Of a stretch of DNA of 64,000 nucleotides, positions 39,901 through 50,663 are shown piece after piece. Source of the DNA: Ziziphus jujuba (lineage: Eukaryota > Streptophyta > Magnoliopsida > Rosales > Rhamnaceae); NCBI RefSeq assembly GCF_031755915.1, contig NC_083383.1:19457001-19521000 (forward strand), written 5' to 3'. The number at the start of each line of letters is the position of its first letter. Position 1 is the stretch's first letter. Position numbers and translations under genes: made by a program. Under the pieces are notes generated by a model, which was given only the letters and a program-made list of their open reading frames with translations, did not search any database and was not told where the DNA came from.

Positions 39901-40899
39901 ACTTCTTTTAAAAGATATATGTTAATGCACCCCATGACCATTTCAATACGAAATTCTTCTTTCGAATGTTCCTCCATAATGCATATGTTAAACAGAAACT
40001 ATCTTAAAATTTTTGGTAAATGTGCATTAAAATAACATTTAGTTGTAAGTTTTCTTATTCTTATTTGTTTTATTTCACCGATCTTTGAAAATCGTTGGTT
40101 ACCTTATTTAAGAAACTGCTCCTATGTTTCATATCATGAACTTGCTAGCCATAACGGCACGAGAAAGAACACACAACATATATGTTATAAGAATCTAGAC
40201 ATCAAACACATGCTTTCCTTGCATTTCTAACATTTGTATTTATGTGCTTCACAATAGGAAGATGCAGAAACTGGTGAGCATTTTGTGTTTTTGCCTCCAG
40301 GAGACTCCGGATTTCATCAAATAACTGGAATCCCATCTCAAACATGTGGCGTTCCTCATTCGTCAAGTGGTTATGGAGCTGAGACTTTCAATGTTGGAAT
40401 CTCTCTGCAAGCAGAAAATGGGGATGTTGACTCATCTTCTGAACCATCATTATGTGCCTCTGATGATTCGGAAGAGGTTGGGATCATGGAGAATTGTCCA
40501 GTTGAGGAAGACTTGGATCCAAACCAAAAAGTAAATACAGATAAACATAAATCTCCACCAATTGAGAATGTTCAACCTCCTCGTCTTGTTTCTGCATCTT
40601 GCGACTTGGATGCTGTCATTGTAGGAGATTCTCAAGATCATGATTTACTTAACGGTGGCAATGAAAATGGAGGTCCACTTCCTTCTTGCCAAGAAATTGC
40701 TGATAAAGAAGTGCATCAAGATTCAAAAGTGGCAGAAAACAGCATGGTCTCGTGTAATAATATGCAGCAGATGATTGATGATGGCCTGTTGCCAGAATCT
40801 CATGAAAGTCCACCTGCAAAGAGGGTACGGCTTACACCTCCTCCCCCTGATGGTGAAATACTCGCCATCGGAAGCGTCACTGAAGATTTCCATTTGTAG
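24985..40899 (+). CDS. ULP2: ULP2-type SUMO-specific cysteine protease (ubiquitin-like-specific protease 2)
   Basis: C48-family SUMO isopeptidase, expected to remove SUMO from nuclear proteins. Exons: 24985-25135, 26549-26877, 26986-27070, 27179-27228, 27736-27933, 28030-28105, 28507-28612, 30611-30667, 31925-32056, 32415-32615, 32711-32766, 32840-32933, 36071-36161, 38192-38311, 39028-39456, 40258-40899. All introns are GT-AG and phases agree, giving 2817 nt: 938 residues plus stop. Residues 9-28 carry the conserved LEVFDFKEEDEL opening. A PH-like region lies at about 206-300 (VLYPDYVVYRDSYCTG). The protease core starts near 375 (DVDLLQPETFINDTIIDFYI). Catalytic residues are His464 (LHWSL), Asp497 (HMDS), Gln546 and Cys552 (DCG). 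The acidic tail has a possible SUMO-interacting VIV at 845-847 and a basic AKRVRL at 912-917. Exon 3 end and exon 8 start each have an alternative site 3 nt away. Closest to the Arabidopsis ULP2A/ULP2B group by recollection; which paralogue is open. Confidence 0.92.
29713..30019. mobile_element. Fold-back MITE in ULP2 intron 7
   Basis: About 307 bases forming a long imperfect hairpin. The left arm starts AGGGCTATTTGCAC with AGTCCCTTAACTTTAGGGTG and CCCTTAACTATGGTGTTTG. The right arm is its complement (CAAACACCATAGTTAAGGG, then TATTAAGGGACTAAGTGTG, ending AATAACCCT). The arms are about 110 bases long around a T-rich loop. No clear target duplication was seen, so the superfamily is not assigned (the termini resemble Mutator-derived MITEs). 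Confidence 0.8.
31009..31462. mobile_element. PIF/Harbinger (Tourist-like) MITE in ULP2 intron 8
   Basis: 454-bp element with inverted termini GGGCACGTTTGGTATACAAA and, at the right end, the complement of GGGCATCTTTGGTATGCAAA. It is flanked by the 3-bp duplication TAA (31006-31008 and 31463-31465). The interior is AT-rich with repeated TTATTCC/GGAATA words and has no coding capacity. The termini and TAA duplication fit the Harbinger superfamily. Confidence 0.85.
33390..33843 (+). repeat. Perfect 227-bp tandem duplication in ULP2 intron 12
   Basis: Two adjacent units, 33390-33616 and 33617-33843, each starting CAAGTAAGGCCACCCTGCCC and ending TTTTTGTTGGC. By eye they are identical along their length. 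The lack of divergence means a very recent event or an assembly artefact. Confidence 0.9.
33851..34290 (+). repeat. Diverged direct repeat, two units of about 220 bp, intron 12
   Basis: Units begin TCTTTGACTATTAGT (33851) and TCTCTGACTATTAGT (34071). They share AAGCAGGATAGGGTCATTTCT, CTTTTTCTAAGAAACATGT and AGAGGATCAGAAA. They differ at many positions, so this pair is older than the adjacent 227-bp duplication. The sequence resembles a retroelement 3' end but no coding part is present. Confidence 0.75.
36902..37556. repeat. Direct repeats flanking a probable insertion, ULP2 intron 13
   Basis: An 85-base segment (ATAATAATTTCAAG through CCCTGGATTATGTTGAT) at 36902-36986 recurs with about 10 changes at 37470-37556. 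Between them is about 480 bases, including sequence like a small degenerate LTR (CCTATTTATAATAAAACC near 37185). This is either a duplication with an inserted element or a degraded short retroelement. Confidence 0.5.
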
Positions 40900-41125
40900 T
40901 AGTAAAGGCAGGGAAATAATTTTTTTTCCCATTTGTTCTTTTTAGGAAACAAAGGACAAGACAACAATGTGTTACAAATATGTAAATGGGTATGCACGAG
41001 GTATTGAATTGACAAGCTGTTAATAGTTCTATAAAACATAGAACTATAGTGTGGAGTATGTCAGTATATAGATTGTAGAATGTCGTTGCTATATATTATA
41101 TATATATATATATATATTTAGTTAC
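40900..41125 (+). other. ULP2 3' UTR and intergenic end
   Basis: Follows the TAG stop. A candidate polyadenylation hexamer-like ATAAAA lies at 41031-41036, and an AT dinucleotide tract at about 41090-41120 closes the interval. The convergent pseudogene's last recognisable codon is at 41174, so the two transcription units met tail to tail about 275 bases apart. Confidence 0.45.
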
Positions 41126-41674
41126 TTCCTGATTTAATGAACAATACATTGATCAATACAAAATCTAAATCGGCTAGCGGTGTTGAATTTTGAAGTTAAA
41201 CCTAGTACCTGCAATATTATTACATTGAATGTTGTCGCCATCTTGCTTTGAGTGTGAAACAGATGATTTAATATCTCTCTTCCCATTGCTAGATTCAGAC
41301 ATAATAGGGGGTATCTTTGATGTTGCTCTTTGTGTTGATTTATCTGTACTATCATGCTTGTGAGATTCAGATGCCAAATTCCTGATTTGAGGATTGGATG
41401 TTGATATTTCTGAATGCTTAGAGATTGTGTTGGAGTTGGCGCTAAATTTCACTTGAACCTGATCATCAATTTTTAAATCAACACTCGACAATGATCCACG
41501 CTTCAAATCTTCCCTGGAGTCAGATGTTGAGGCTCCTTCAGGCTGAGCCTTTTTGTCTTCATTTGTATATATTGGACTAGTTGAAGCCTTACTTTTATCA
41601 TCACCATTTATTTTGTAAGATGGTTCAATAAGTAGATATGGTCGGTTCACAATTTCCCTGTTACGAGTAAAAAT

Positions 41675-41836
41675 TCTATTTAAGAATAGTACATTTTCCA
41701 GGTTAGCCTCACTGTATATTTTTTGAACCGTGCGGATGAGTGTGGCAAGCCGAACTCTATTTAAGAATAGTACATTTTCCATGTTAGCCTCACTGTATAT
41801 TTTTTGAACCGTGCGGATGAGTGTGGCAAGCCGAAC
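41675..41836 (-). repeat. 81-bp tandem duplication within MSL pseudogene
   Basis: Units 41675-41755 and 41756-41836 differ at one base by eye (CCAGG versus CCATG). Being 27 codons long, the duplication repeats NVLFLNRVRLATLIRTVQK in frame. The near identity shows it arose well after the gene began to decay. Confidence 0.9.
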
Positions 41837-43695
41837 TCGTTGATGGCTGAATGACTCTTAGAAGATCCAAGAGCATCGCTTCCTGCTTAATTTCATTAAA
41901 TGATTCGGAATGTCATACATTATCACCAGAATATTGCTCAATACTTAGCTTAAAACAACCTAGGCTTAAGCCCATGACATTAAGCCATTCTAATGAACAA
42001 ATCACAGCATTACTTCAAGAATCATGTGACTGCTGGCACAAAGCTAATTAATGTAGATGACTTTACATATATCATTGTAACTTTTAAAAACTTCCATGCT
42101 AAAAAATTGGCACATCCGTCAATGTCAGTTCAAAATTTCTTCCAACCACCTAAAATAGTGCTATGAAAACTAATACAGAGCCTATTATGATAATTCTAGA
42201 ACAACAATTAAAATAAAAACCTGTGGCATCCCATGATTTAGGTTAGTTTTTTGTTTTTTATAGGTTAGTTAATTGTTCTGTTTTATTCAGGTACTCTATT
42301 GGGCTAGTTGACTAAAAATTGTATAAGACATCTGCTAATGTAGTCTAGATTAATTTTTACCTTGACACAGAGGTACTCGTTAAAACGTGAGGTTTTGACA
42401 AAGCAAGATATCAAAGCCTGTAATAACATGGAGCACACATCAAATACTGAAGTTATAGATACGAGAAGATTAAATGCAGGATAAATTTAAAAGAAGAAGC
42501 AAGAGGTCACTTTTTTACCCAAAAAAACAAAGACAACAAAACAAGAACAAAAAAGGGGCCACTTAGAAGATATGCAATTTCTAAGCACACAGACAACTTA
42601 ACAGCAAGAAAATTGTTTACATCACAATTTGAAGGTGGCCAACCAGATACATTAGAGACATTACCAAAGAGTTACCAGTATAAAAAGCTTAAGCCATAAC
42701 AGACATTAAAAAATCCCCCCTTATATGTAGACACTGGACCGCTTTAATAATTATACTCTCATACCATATTAAATTATTGAATTCCAATAACTTAAGTTGT
42801 TAAGAAGTGGACCAATTATGCATATCAAGCTAAGACATAACAACCACTAAACAAATACTAACTGGGTTTAGAAACCCAATAAGACCAGAAATTCAATGAT
42901 TTCTGAGTAGTGAATTCCATGTTTCACTCAAAAGAGAATTGTTTCAACCACATATAAGCACAATACTCATTGTTCTGTGAATTTAACCATAAGAACGAAC
43001 ACTGCTACCCAACCCTGAGAAAGTAAACAGATTATTTTCACAGGTGAAATGCACGTTTAAAACCTCATTAAGTTACCATTATTCCTAAAATGTTCAAGAA
43101 ATGGACACAACCATGTATATAAGTTAATAAAAGCAAACACTACATGTAGACCAGGAAAAAAAAAAGGAACTACAAACAAATATGCACTTTACATGAGTAA
43201 AGCAATAAAATACAGAAAAAGGGATCATAATGATTGCAACATAAGACCAAACGGACAACCTGAGATTTTGATACTATATCCAGTTACTATCAATACCAAG
43301 AGCTTAAATTATTAGAATGTGGAGTCAACAATTTATAATAAGCTAACACAAATAGACAGTAAAACTCCTCAAACGGCCACACAATAACTTGACACAAGTA
43401 CAAGCTTCACACATCTAAAACAAATTTACTAAAAAAAGGATGACTACGGGTCAAACACAATACCAAAAGAACAATTTGATTTTTGCTCTAATACAAAATT
43501 AAGTTACGATCAATCATGTTAAAAGATAAGGAAGAAAGATAGATAGCAAAGCAATATAATTTTTTTTTTCCTTACATTTCCATTATTCCATAACAGAAAT
43601 GAAACCATTAAAGTACAAACTTAGAATGGACCAAAATGAAAGCCTTACCATAAGAGCCTGATTTTCTGGATTTGCTGCTCCACATGAGGATTTTT

Positions 43696-43743
43696 GGCCA
43701 AAACCTTACGCATAATGTGGGCCAAAACCTTACGCATAATGTG
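43696..43743 (-). repeat. 24-bp tandem duplication within MSL pseudogene
   Basis: The 24-base unit beginning GGCCAAAACCTTACGCATAA occurs twice in a row without mismatch, repeating the MRKVLA codons. Confidence 0.9.
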
Positions 43744-45786
43744 CTACCATATTCTACACTAAAAGGAAATTACCCAAGTTTTAGCATAAGGTCATGAGAA
43801 AAAAGTGGAAGTCCTTGGAGCATAACTTTAATAATCAGGTGTAAGTATATTTGCTTCTCACATTAATTTTTATTGACATCCAAATTACCTGATAGCTAGA
43901 CGGGTCTTGATTTGCACGAGTCTTCTAGCTAAGATTCCTCACAACATTTACAGTGAATTTGTGATTCGGAATGTGAACTGCTTCACGATCATCTCCTTTT
44001 ATAATAGTTGATGACCACCAACGCACATGCTGGAATAAGATAACACGCCCATCAAAGAAGAAAAATAATAACCCAAGTTGATCAGTTCCTCTATTTCTTT
44101 TACAAAGCATGTCATGTTGTTAAACTCAACTAGCATATAAATCAACATAATTAAAGGAAGAATACCGAAGCAGTAATTATTTTATTCTTTTTATAACTGC
44201 TATTCAACTTTCTTGTGGTGGCATTCAAGGGAAGAAAATATACACAAGGACTGTACCAAAAACTTCATAGCCTTCAATCTAGTTTAAATCCACTCATTCA
44301 CAACAAGTGGCCGTGTAGAATTGATCATTACAGTCGAAAGGAAGTTTGTAAATATCTGAAAAACACATAAATATTAGGTCTATGGAGTTCAAAAAAGCCT
44401 ATAAAACCATAATCTTATGATTATGAAAATGGATGGCCTAGAGTATGTTATAATACAGTACTTTAACTAGATAGATATTAATAAGTTTTTTTAAAAAATA
44501 AAAATAAAAAAAGTATACCTCGCAAACTGTGAGGGTCAGCAATACTGTTCCAAGACCCCCAGCAGTTACCCATTTCTAGGCAGAGAATCCCAACAACTCA
44601 ATAAACAATTACACTACAACAACAATCCATACTGCAGAATAAATAGCTTTCCCAGTAAAATTGAAGCCCGTTTGCCAAAGCAAGAGAAAATAGTTGTAAA
44701 TAAGATTTGTTCACACACTTTAACTGTATTCCTTATGATAGCTATATTTGATAATCAAAATGCCATGCACTATAGGATCAGACGAATAGAAAATGAAGGG
44801 GAAAAAAATGCTTCAATGCTTACTCAATGAGATTAATACAAGCTGCAGAGACTGTATCCTATCAAAAAGACAAAAATTCGAGAAGACTATCATATATATG
44901 ATGCATCTTTTTCAAAACTTTGAAGCTATGAATGGCAGAATTTATAGCTATTAATCTTAACAAATGGTAACATTTAATTGCAAATGTTTCTCAAATTTCA
45001 ATATATAACAAACAAAAAAAATACTGCAAATAAGTATAACAGAAAATTAACAATCACTAAACATACATAATACTTAATGTAAAGAAAGGTTTCTAAGGAA
45101 AAAGCATCAAAACATACATTTATTGCATCACTTGAGTCACTTAACCTCAGTAAAGAATTTTTATGCTTGTAGAATTAAGCTGTGAAGATAACAACATGAC
45201 CATAGATTAACAGGATAACCAACAAGATTAGATTGAATGCATTAAATAGTAATTATAAAGTTGGTTTATTCTAATGGCCTAATATTGAAGATAGTATATA
45301 TTGTCAACAGCAAGAAAGCAATAAAATATTGGATAGCATTTATGAAAAACAAAAACAAAGTAAAATCTCTTGATAGAAAAATTAAAATAACACAACGAAT
45401 GTGTGCCACAAGCAAACTCCTAGCACTGCAAAGCTATAATGCCTTGCTTCAATATAATATTATGGTTGCATCATGAATGTAATGAGCCACTTACCTTGAC
45501 AAACAATAGATAAATGCCAGAACCATTGATAGTGATCGTACAAATTTAAAAGTCGCTGCTTGACAGCATGGCTTGCTTTTGATGGTAAGACTACAGGATC
45601 CAATGCTCTGGCAGAGATTAAAAATGCAAAATAATCCACACTGTAGTCAATACCAATAGGAAGGAAACAACTCTTAAAGACAGTTTAACTCCAAAGGATA
45701 TGTAATCAAATGCTAAAGAAAACCTGTAGATAAGTGTTGCTTCAATCCATGGAACAAGGGCTGAAGATAAGATGTCATAACCTTAT

Positions 45787-46170
45787 TTCTTGGTCTTTGT
45801 GATTCGCAGTACTATTTGGAATTCCTTATTTCAAATTTTTCTGAATCTATCTTTGGTTTTCTTTGTTTTTAATGGTCATGTGATGTTCAATAGTGTGTAA
45901 TTAAAAGAAAGGCTTGATTGTTTTTAATGCTGGTTTGATCAATAATACATTTGAGAGGTAATTTGTTACTAATTTTGTCTAGGCATTTTCTTTCTAGGAT
46001 TCTTGTTCTGGCTTAGTTTGTTCTTTTAACATGAGTTTATCATTTTCTTTCTTTATTATTTTAGATTTAGAAAGTTAAACTATTAGGAAAAAATCACTTT
46101 TATATTCTTTTAAGCTGTGTTACTGCTAGTGAAAATTATATTGTAGATTGAAGTGCCTAACTTGTGTTTT
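45787..46170 (+). repeat. Inverted-repeat arm, left copy
   Basis: Begins TTCTTGGTCTTTGTGATTC and is the reverse complement of 50266-50663, with about 10-15% difference plus small indels. Shared landmarks include ATCTATCTTTGGTTTTCTTT, TGATGTTCAATAG and AGAAAGTTAAACTA. Its outer end coincides with the point where the MSL pseudogene stops, and its inner end abuts the copia LTR. Confidence 0.85.
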
Positions 46171-46450
46171 TTTTAGATATTAAAAATGCAAAGATAACAA
46201 GAACAAAGATAATTTTTTAGGCTTTTGATCATCTAATAATTTATTGAATAACAAAGCATCTAGTTATACACCATGGTGGAAACTAAATTGCAGAAAAATC
46301 TGCTACATAAGAGGCATATCTGTCAAGTACTAAAACATAGCATGAAGAAAAGGTCATAGTCAGTTTGACTATTTTATTGCCTAAAGAATACCACAAATCA
46401 AAACTGATTCCTGCATTCTGTTAGCAGCTTCAGAGTCATGCCAATCAACA

Positions 46451-49400
46451 CTCCTCCTTGGCTCTGGAGCTGCATACTCCAAGCTTTTGCCTCAAGTATT
46501 CATATCTAATCTTGGGAAGTGCATTTTTTAAGGTATCAGCATTTTGATTTTCTGTTTTACAGTAGACTAGCTGTACTTCTCCTTCCTTTTGTACCTCTCT
46601 TAGAAGATAAAATTTTAGCTTGAACTGTTTTGTTTTGCCATGAAACACTGGATTATTAGCAACTGAAATTGCAGCTTGGTTGTCCACAAATATCCGTGTG
46701 CTTTCTTCTTGTTCCATATGCAAATCTGTCATGAGTTTTTTGATCTAAAGAGCTCATAGAAGCTGCCAAGTTGACCCCGAAGGCCGAATTCTATGGTAGA
46801 GAATGCTGTAATAATAATTGGGCCATGAGAGACCTTTTTAAGTATTGCTTTCTAATAGAGTAGTTAGTTCCGCTGCTCTGGGATAAAATTCCATAATTCA
46901 ATTAAAGATCGAGAAAAGGGAGAATGCCGCTACTGATAGATCCCGCCCAGATCAAGGGCGGTCTCTTTTATCTTTTGATTTGCAGCAGAAGTAGCAGCTA
47001 CATATTCTACTTCTGCCATAGATTGAGCTACAATTTTCTGTTTCTTAGAACACCATGAAAAAGTTCCATAACCAAAACTAAAACAATAACCTGAGGTGCT
47101 TCTCATATCTTCAACACATCCCGCCCAATCACTATTAGAATAACCATGGAAACTGAAATTTTTAACTTGACTGAATCTTATTCCATAATTAATTGTGCCC
47201 TTAACATATCTAAGAATTCTTTTTGCTACTTGAAAATGAATTTTACTAGAACAGTGCATGTACCTTGATAGCAGACTTACTGCATGCCTAATAGCTGGCT
47301 TGGTTGCAGTCAAATACATTAGGCAACCTACTATACTCCTTTACAGTCTTTCATCAACCTTTTCAACTCCATCGTCTCTGCAAATTTTTTCCTTTTGATT
47401 CATTGGAGTTGGCTTGCATTCTTCCATGTTGAACTTCTTGAGAATTTCCTTTGCATATTTTTGCTGATATACAAATATTATATTTTGCTTTTACTGTACC
47501 TGCATACCAAGAAAGAATGCCATCTTTCCAAGATCTATCATTTCAAAGACATCTTTCATTTCTTGTTAAACTTTTCAATCAGCTCTTTACTATGTAACAA
47601 GCAAATTATCAACATATAAAGATACCACAAGTATTTCATTGTCAACCTTCTTGATATATAAGGTAAATTCGTTTAGACTCTTTTCAAAGCCTAAGTTTAT
47701 CAAGTATAAATCAATTCTGCTGTACCAGGACCTTGGTGCCTGTTTTAAACCATACAGGGCCTTTTTTCAATAGATACACTTTTTCCTCTTGTCCTTGAAT
47801 AGCAAATCCTTCAGGTGCTCCACGAAAATTTCTTATTCCAAGTATCCATTGAGAAAAGCTGACTTGACATCCATTTGATGTATAACCTAGCCCTTTTGTA
47901 CAACAACAGCTAGCAACATCCTTAAGGTGTCCAACCTGGCAACTGGGGCAAAAGTTTTAGAGAAATCTACCCCAAACATCCGGGTATAGTCCTTGACAAC
48001 AAGCCTTGTCTTATGTTTGTTCACAGAACCATCAAGATTGAGCTTGGTCATGTAAACCCACTTGACTCCTATAGCTTTCTTGTGTTTAGGTTTGTCCACC
48101 AACTCCCACGTCTAGTTCTTTTCCATCATCTTGACCTCCTCCTCCATTGCCGCTATCCATTTCTGATCAATTGCAGTTTCTTCATATCCTGCAGGCTCCA
48201 TTACAGCAACATTACACCTTTGATAAATGTTAGAGAGTGATCTGGTTCCTCTAACAAGTTCTTCATCTACATCATTATTCTCCTCTTGAATCTGAAACTT
48301 CTTATCATTCTCCCAACTCCATTTGTCTAACTCAAGAAACTAGACATCCCTGCTGACAATTATTTTTTTACTTTGTGGTAAGTAGATTCTGCAGGCCTTT
48401 GAAACCGAGCTATAGCCTACAAAGATCCCAGGTTCTGCTTTCTTATCCAGCTTGTATCTCTTAATCTGAGGAATGTAAGAAAAACATAAGCAACCAAATG
48501 TCTTCAGATTAAACAATTTCGATTTGTAGCCGTACCATGCTTCAAATGGAGTCCTTTTTTGCAAAGCTTTTGTTGGTAGCCTATTTAGCAACAAAACTTA
48601 TGTGTTTGCAGCCTCAGCCCAGAATTTCTTTGGCAATGCTTTGTCATGAAGTAAACACCTAGTCATTTCTATAATTGTCCTGTTTTTCCCTTCCACGATA
48701 CCATTTTGCTAAGGAGTATAAGGTGCAATCAATTGGTATTCAATGCCTGCATATTGAAAAAACTTGTTAAATTTTTCAGAGGTATATTCAGTTCCATTAT
48801 CAGACCTGATCACCTGCATTTTGTATCCACTTTGAGTTTCCACCCAAGTTTTAAACTTCCAGAATATGTCAGCAACCACAGACTTAAGCTTCATAAAATA
48901 AATCCAACACATTCTTATGTGATCATCAATGAAAGCAATATAATACTTACTACCATTTAATGATGGTGTTTTTATGGGTCCTCCCACATCTGTGTGTATT
49001 AATTGTAGCTTTTGTATAGCTCTCTAGACCTTGTTTTGTGGAAAAGGAAGCCTTGTCTGCTTCCCATACTGACATGCAGCACATGTAGGAAGCTCCTCCT
49101 CTAATTCAGGCAAACCTTCCACAAGATTGTTCTTCTTCATGAAACATAGAGTAGCATGATGAAAATGTCCCAATCTCTTGTGCCAAAGCATTTCATTGCT
49201 ATCTTCTTTGTGTATAGCAGCATGCTCCACTTTCACCAAATCTAAAGCAAAACTTTTGCCTTTCATTTGAACTCTGAACACCTCACCACCTTCAGAATCT
49301 TTAATCATGCAGTTTTTGTTTTCAAACAACACCTCATAGCCTTTTTCCAACAATTAAGCAACGCTTCAAAGGTTATGATTAATTTCAGGAACATATAAAA

Positions 49401-49820
49401 CATCATGAATTAATTTCAAACCTGTGTGACCTTCAATTGCTAATGTTCATTTGCCTTTTATTGAAATATATGCTCCATTTCCAATTCTAACTTTAGAGAT
49501 AGTAGTTTTGTTAAGCTCTCTGAAAAGCTCTCGATCATAAGTCATGTGGTTTGTACAACCACTATCTATAAGCTAGCTTTCTATGGAGTTATTAGTAGCA
49601 AAGCATGATACCACAAAGAACTCCTCCTCTTGAGATTGATTCTCAGTAGCCTTGGCTTCTCCTTGTTGTTGTCAAGACTTGCATATCTTTTCCACATGCC
49701 CTAACTAACCATATTTGTGACATCTTGCATTTGGCCTCCACCAACACTTTTTTGGTGGATGATTGGTTTTCTTACAGTAAGGACAGGATTCAGGAATGAG
49801 ACTTCTGAATCCATTATGAA
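46451..49820 (-). pseudogene. Copia pol relic: knuckle, protease, integrase, RT, RNase H
   Basis: From high to low coordinates: a CPYCKKTN zinc knuckle near 49790; protease region near 49550; GAG-pre-integrase at 49024-49353 (LWHKRLGHFHHATLCFMKKN, then CAACQYGKQ); integrase at 48709-48987 (IRSDNGTEYTSEKF) and 48340-48594 (TPFEAWYGYKSKLFNLKTFG); reverse transcriptase at 47400-48102 (WVYMTKLNLDGSVNKHKTRL, FAPVARLDTLRMLLA), with the active-site box reading YVDN for YVDD near 47600; and RNase H at 46930-47319 and 46445-46732 (DNQAAISVANNPVFHGKTKQ). Several stops are present. The RNase H frame is split by a foreign insert at about 46741-46974. The gag N-terminal domain is absent. Confidence 0.85.
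46741..46974 (-). other. Insert with mitochondrial atp1 start (probable NUMT)
   Basis: Interrupts the copia RNase H between its AANQ and LMTDLHMEQEEST segments. On the minus strand an ATG at 46894 opens MEFYPRAAELTTLLESN, which matches the N-terminus of plant mitochondrial ATP synthase subunit alpha (atp1) as I recall it, preceded by a GC-richer, UTR-like stretch. After about 50 bases the match to atp1 is lost and the remaining 100 bases are unassigned. ATCAAAA occurs at both junctions, as a short duplication or microhomology. It is non-functional here. Confidence 0.6.
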
Positions 49821-50265
49821 TAATTGTAGGTTTTTATGTTTGTGCAAGGATAGGTGATAAGTGTTTAGGAATTGTGGTTGGGTTCACTCAATCTCACAGA
49901 TCCCTCAAGAAACAGCTCTGATACCAATCTGCTAGATATTAAAAATGCAAAGATAATAAGAACAAGATAAATTTTTAGGCTTTTGATCATCTAAGAATTT
50001 ATTGAATAACAAAGCATCTATTTATATAGCATAGTGGAAAATAAATTGCAAAAAAATCCGCTACATATAAGGCATATCTATTAAGTACTAAAAAATGGCA
50101 TGAAGAAAAGCTCATAGTCAGTTTGACTATTTTATTGCCTAAAGAATAGCACAAATCAAAACTAATTTCCACATTTTGTTAGCAGCTTCAGAGTCATGCC
50201 AGTCAACAAATTTTCGGATGGTTGTGTCGTAAAGTTAATTAGTACAACATAATACGACTGTGCCT

Positions 50266-50663
50266 AAAAAACCAGTTAGATGCTTCAATTTGCAACATAA
50301 TTTCCCCTAGTAATAACACAACTTCAACTTTAAAAAAATGTAAAAGTGATTTTTTGCTCAGTAGTTTAACTTTCTAGATCTAAAATAATGAACAAAAAAA
50401 AAATGATAAATTTAGGTTAAAAGAACAAACTAAACTAGAATAAAAACCCTAAAAAGAAAACACCTAATTATTAGACAAAATTAGTAATGAATTACCTCTC
50501 AAATATATTAATGATCAAACCAGCATTATGAACAATTAAGCCTAGCTTTTAATTACATGCTATTGAACATCATTTAACAATTAAAAACAAAGAAAACCAA
50601 AGATAGATTTAGGAAAACTTGAAATAAGGAAGTCCAAATAGTGAGAATCACAAAGACCAAGAA
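50266..50663 (-). repeat. Inverted-repeat arm, right copy
   Basis: Reverse-complement partner of 45787-46170. The outer end GAATCACAAAGACCAAGAA is at 50645-50663. About 58 bases without a partner lie between its inner end and the copia LTR end at 50208, so the copia element is not centred in the inverted repeat. Confidence 0.85.

Larger units (their letters stand above)
41174..45786 (-). pseudogene. MscS-like mechanosensitive channel pseudogene (MSL2/MSL3 type)
   Basis: Decayed copy of a plastid-type MscS-like channel gene. Pieces in minus order: 45724-45786 (VMTSYLQPL); 45495-45607 (RALDPVVLPSKASHAVKQRL); about 44519-44675 (NFTGKAIYSAVW, then KWVTAGGLGTVLLTLT, the pore-helix region); about 44251-44355 (IFTNFLSTVMINSTRPLVV); about 43889-44030 ([20 protein letters not shown], then [13 protein letters not shown]); about 43665-43760 (MRKVLAKNPHVEQQ); about 41840-41880 (EAMLLDLLRVI); and 41174-41836 (RLATLIRTVQKIYSEANLEN plus a Ser-rich tail). 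In-frame stops replace expected residues at V-stop-LF, SA-stop-KW, EWI-stop and NLS-stop-KT. Frameshifts follow QPL, RLLNL, EWI and LLRVI. The N-terminal part is missing at 45787, where an inverted-repeat arm begins. In living plants MSL2/3 act in plastid envelope osmotic control; this copy cannot. Confidence 0.85.
46171..50208 (-). mobile_element. Ty1/copia retrotransposon with two LTRs, gag deleted
   Basis: LTRs of about 280 bp at 46171-46450 and 49930-50208 share AGATATTAAAAATGCAAAGA and CAGCTTCAGAGTCATGCCA. The right copy ends TGCTAG...CAACA on the plus strand; the outer left end has lost its TG. A minus-strand primer site (TGGTATCAGAGC) is at 49915-49926 and a purine tract (AAGGAGGAG) at 46451-46459. 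The element order is therefore 5' LTR at high coordinates. No matching target duplication was found. Coding is zinc knuckle to RNase H only, with stops. Confidence 0.9.

Noticed and set aside
41174..41782. 202-codon open frame as an independent gene
   Set aside because: Its start methionine is created by the 81-bp tandem duplication, and its first part is the C-terminal end of the channel domain; it is an exon of the pseudogene.
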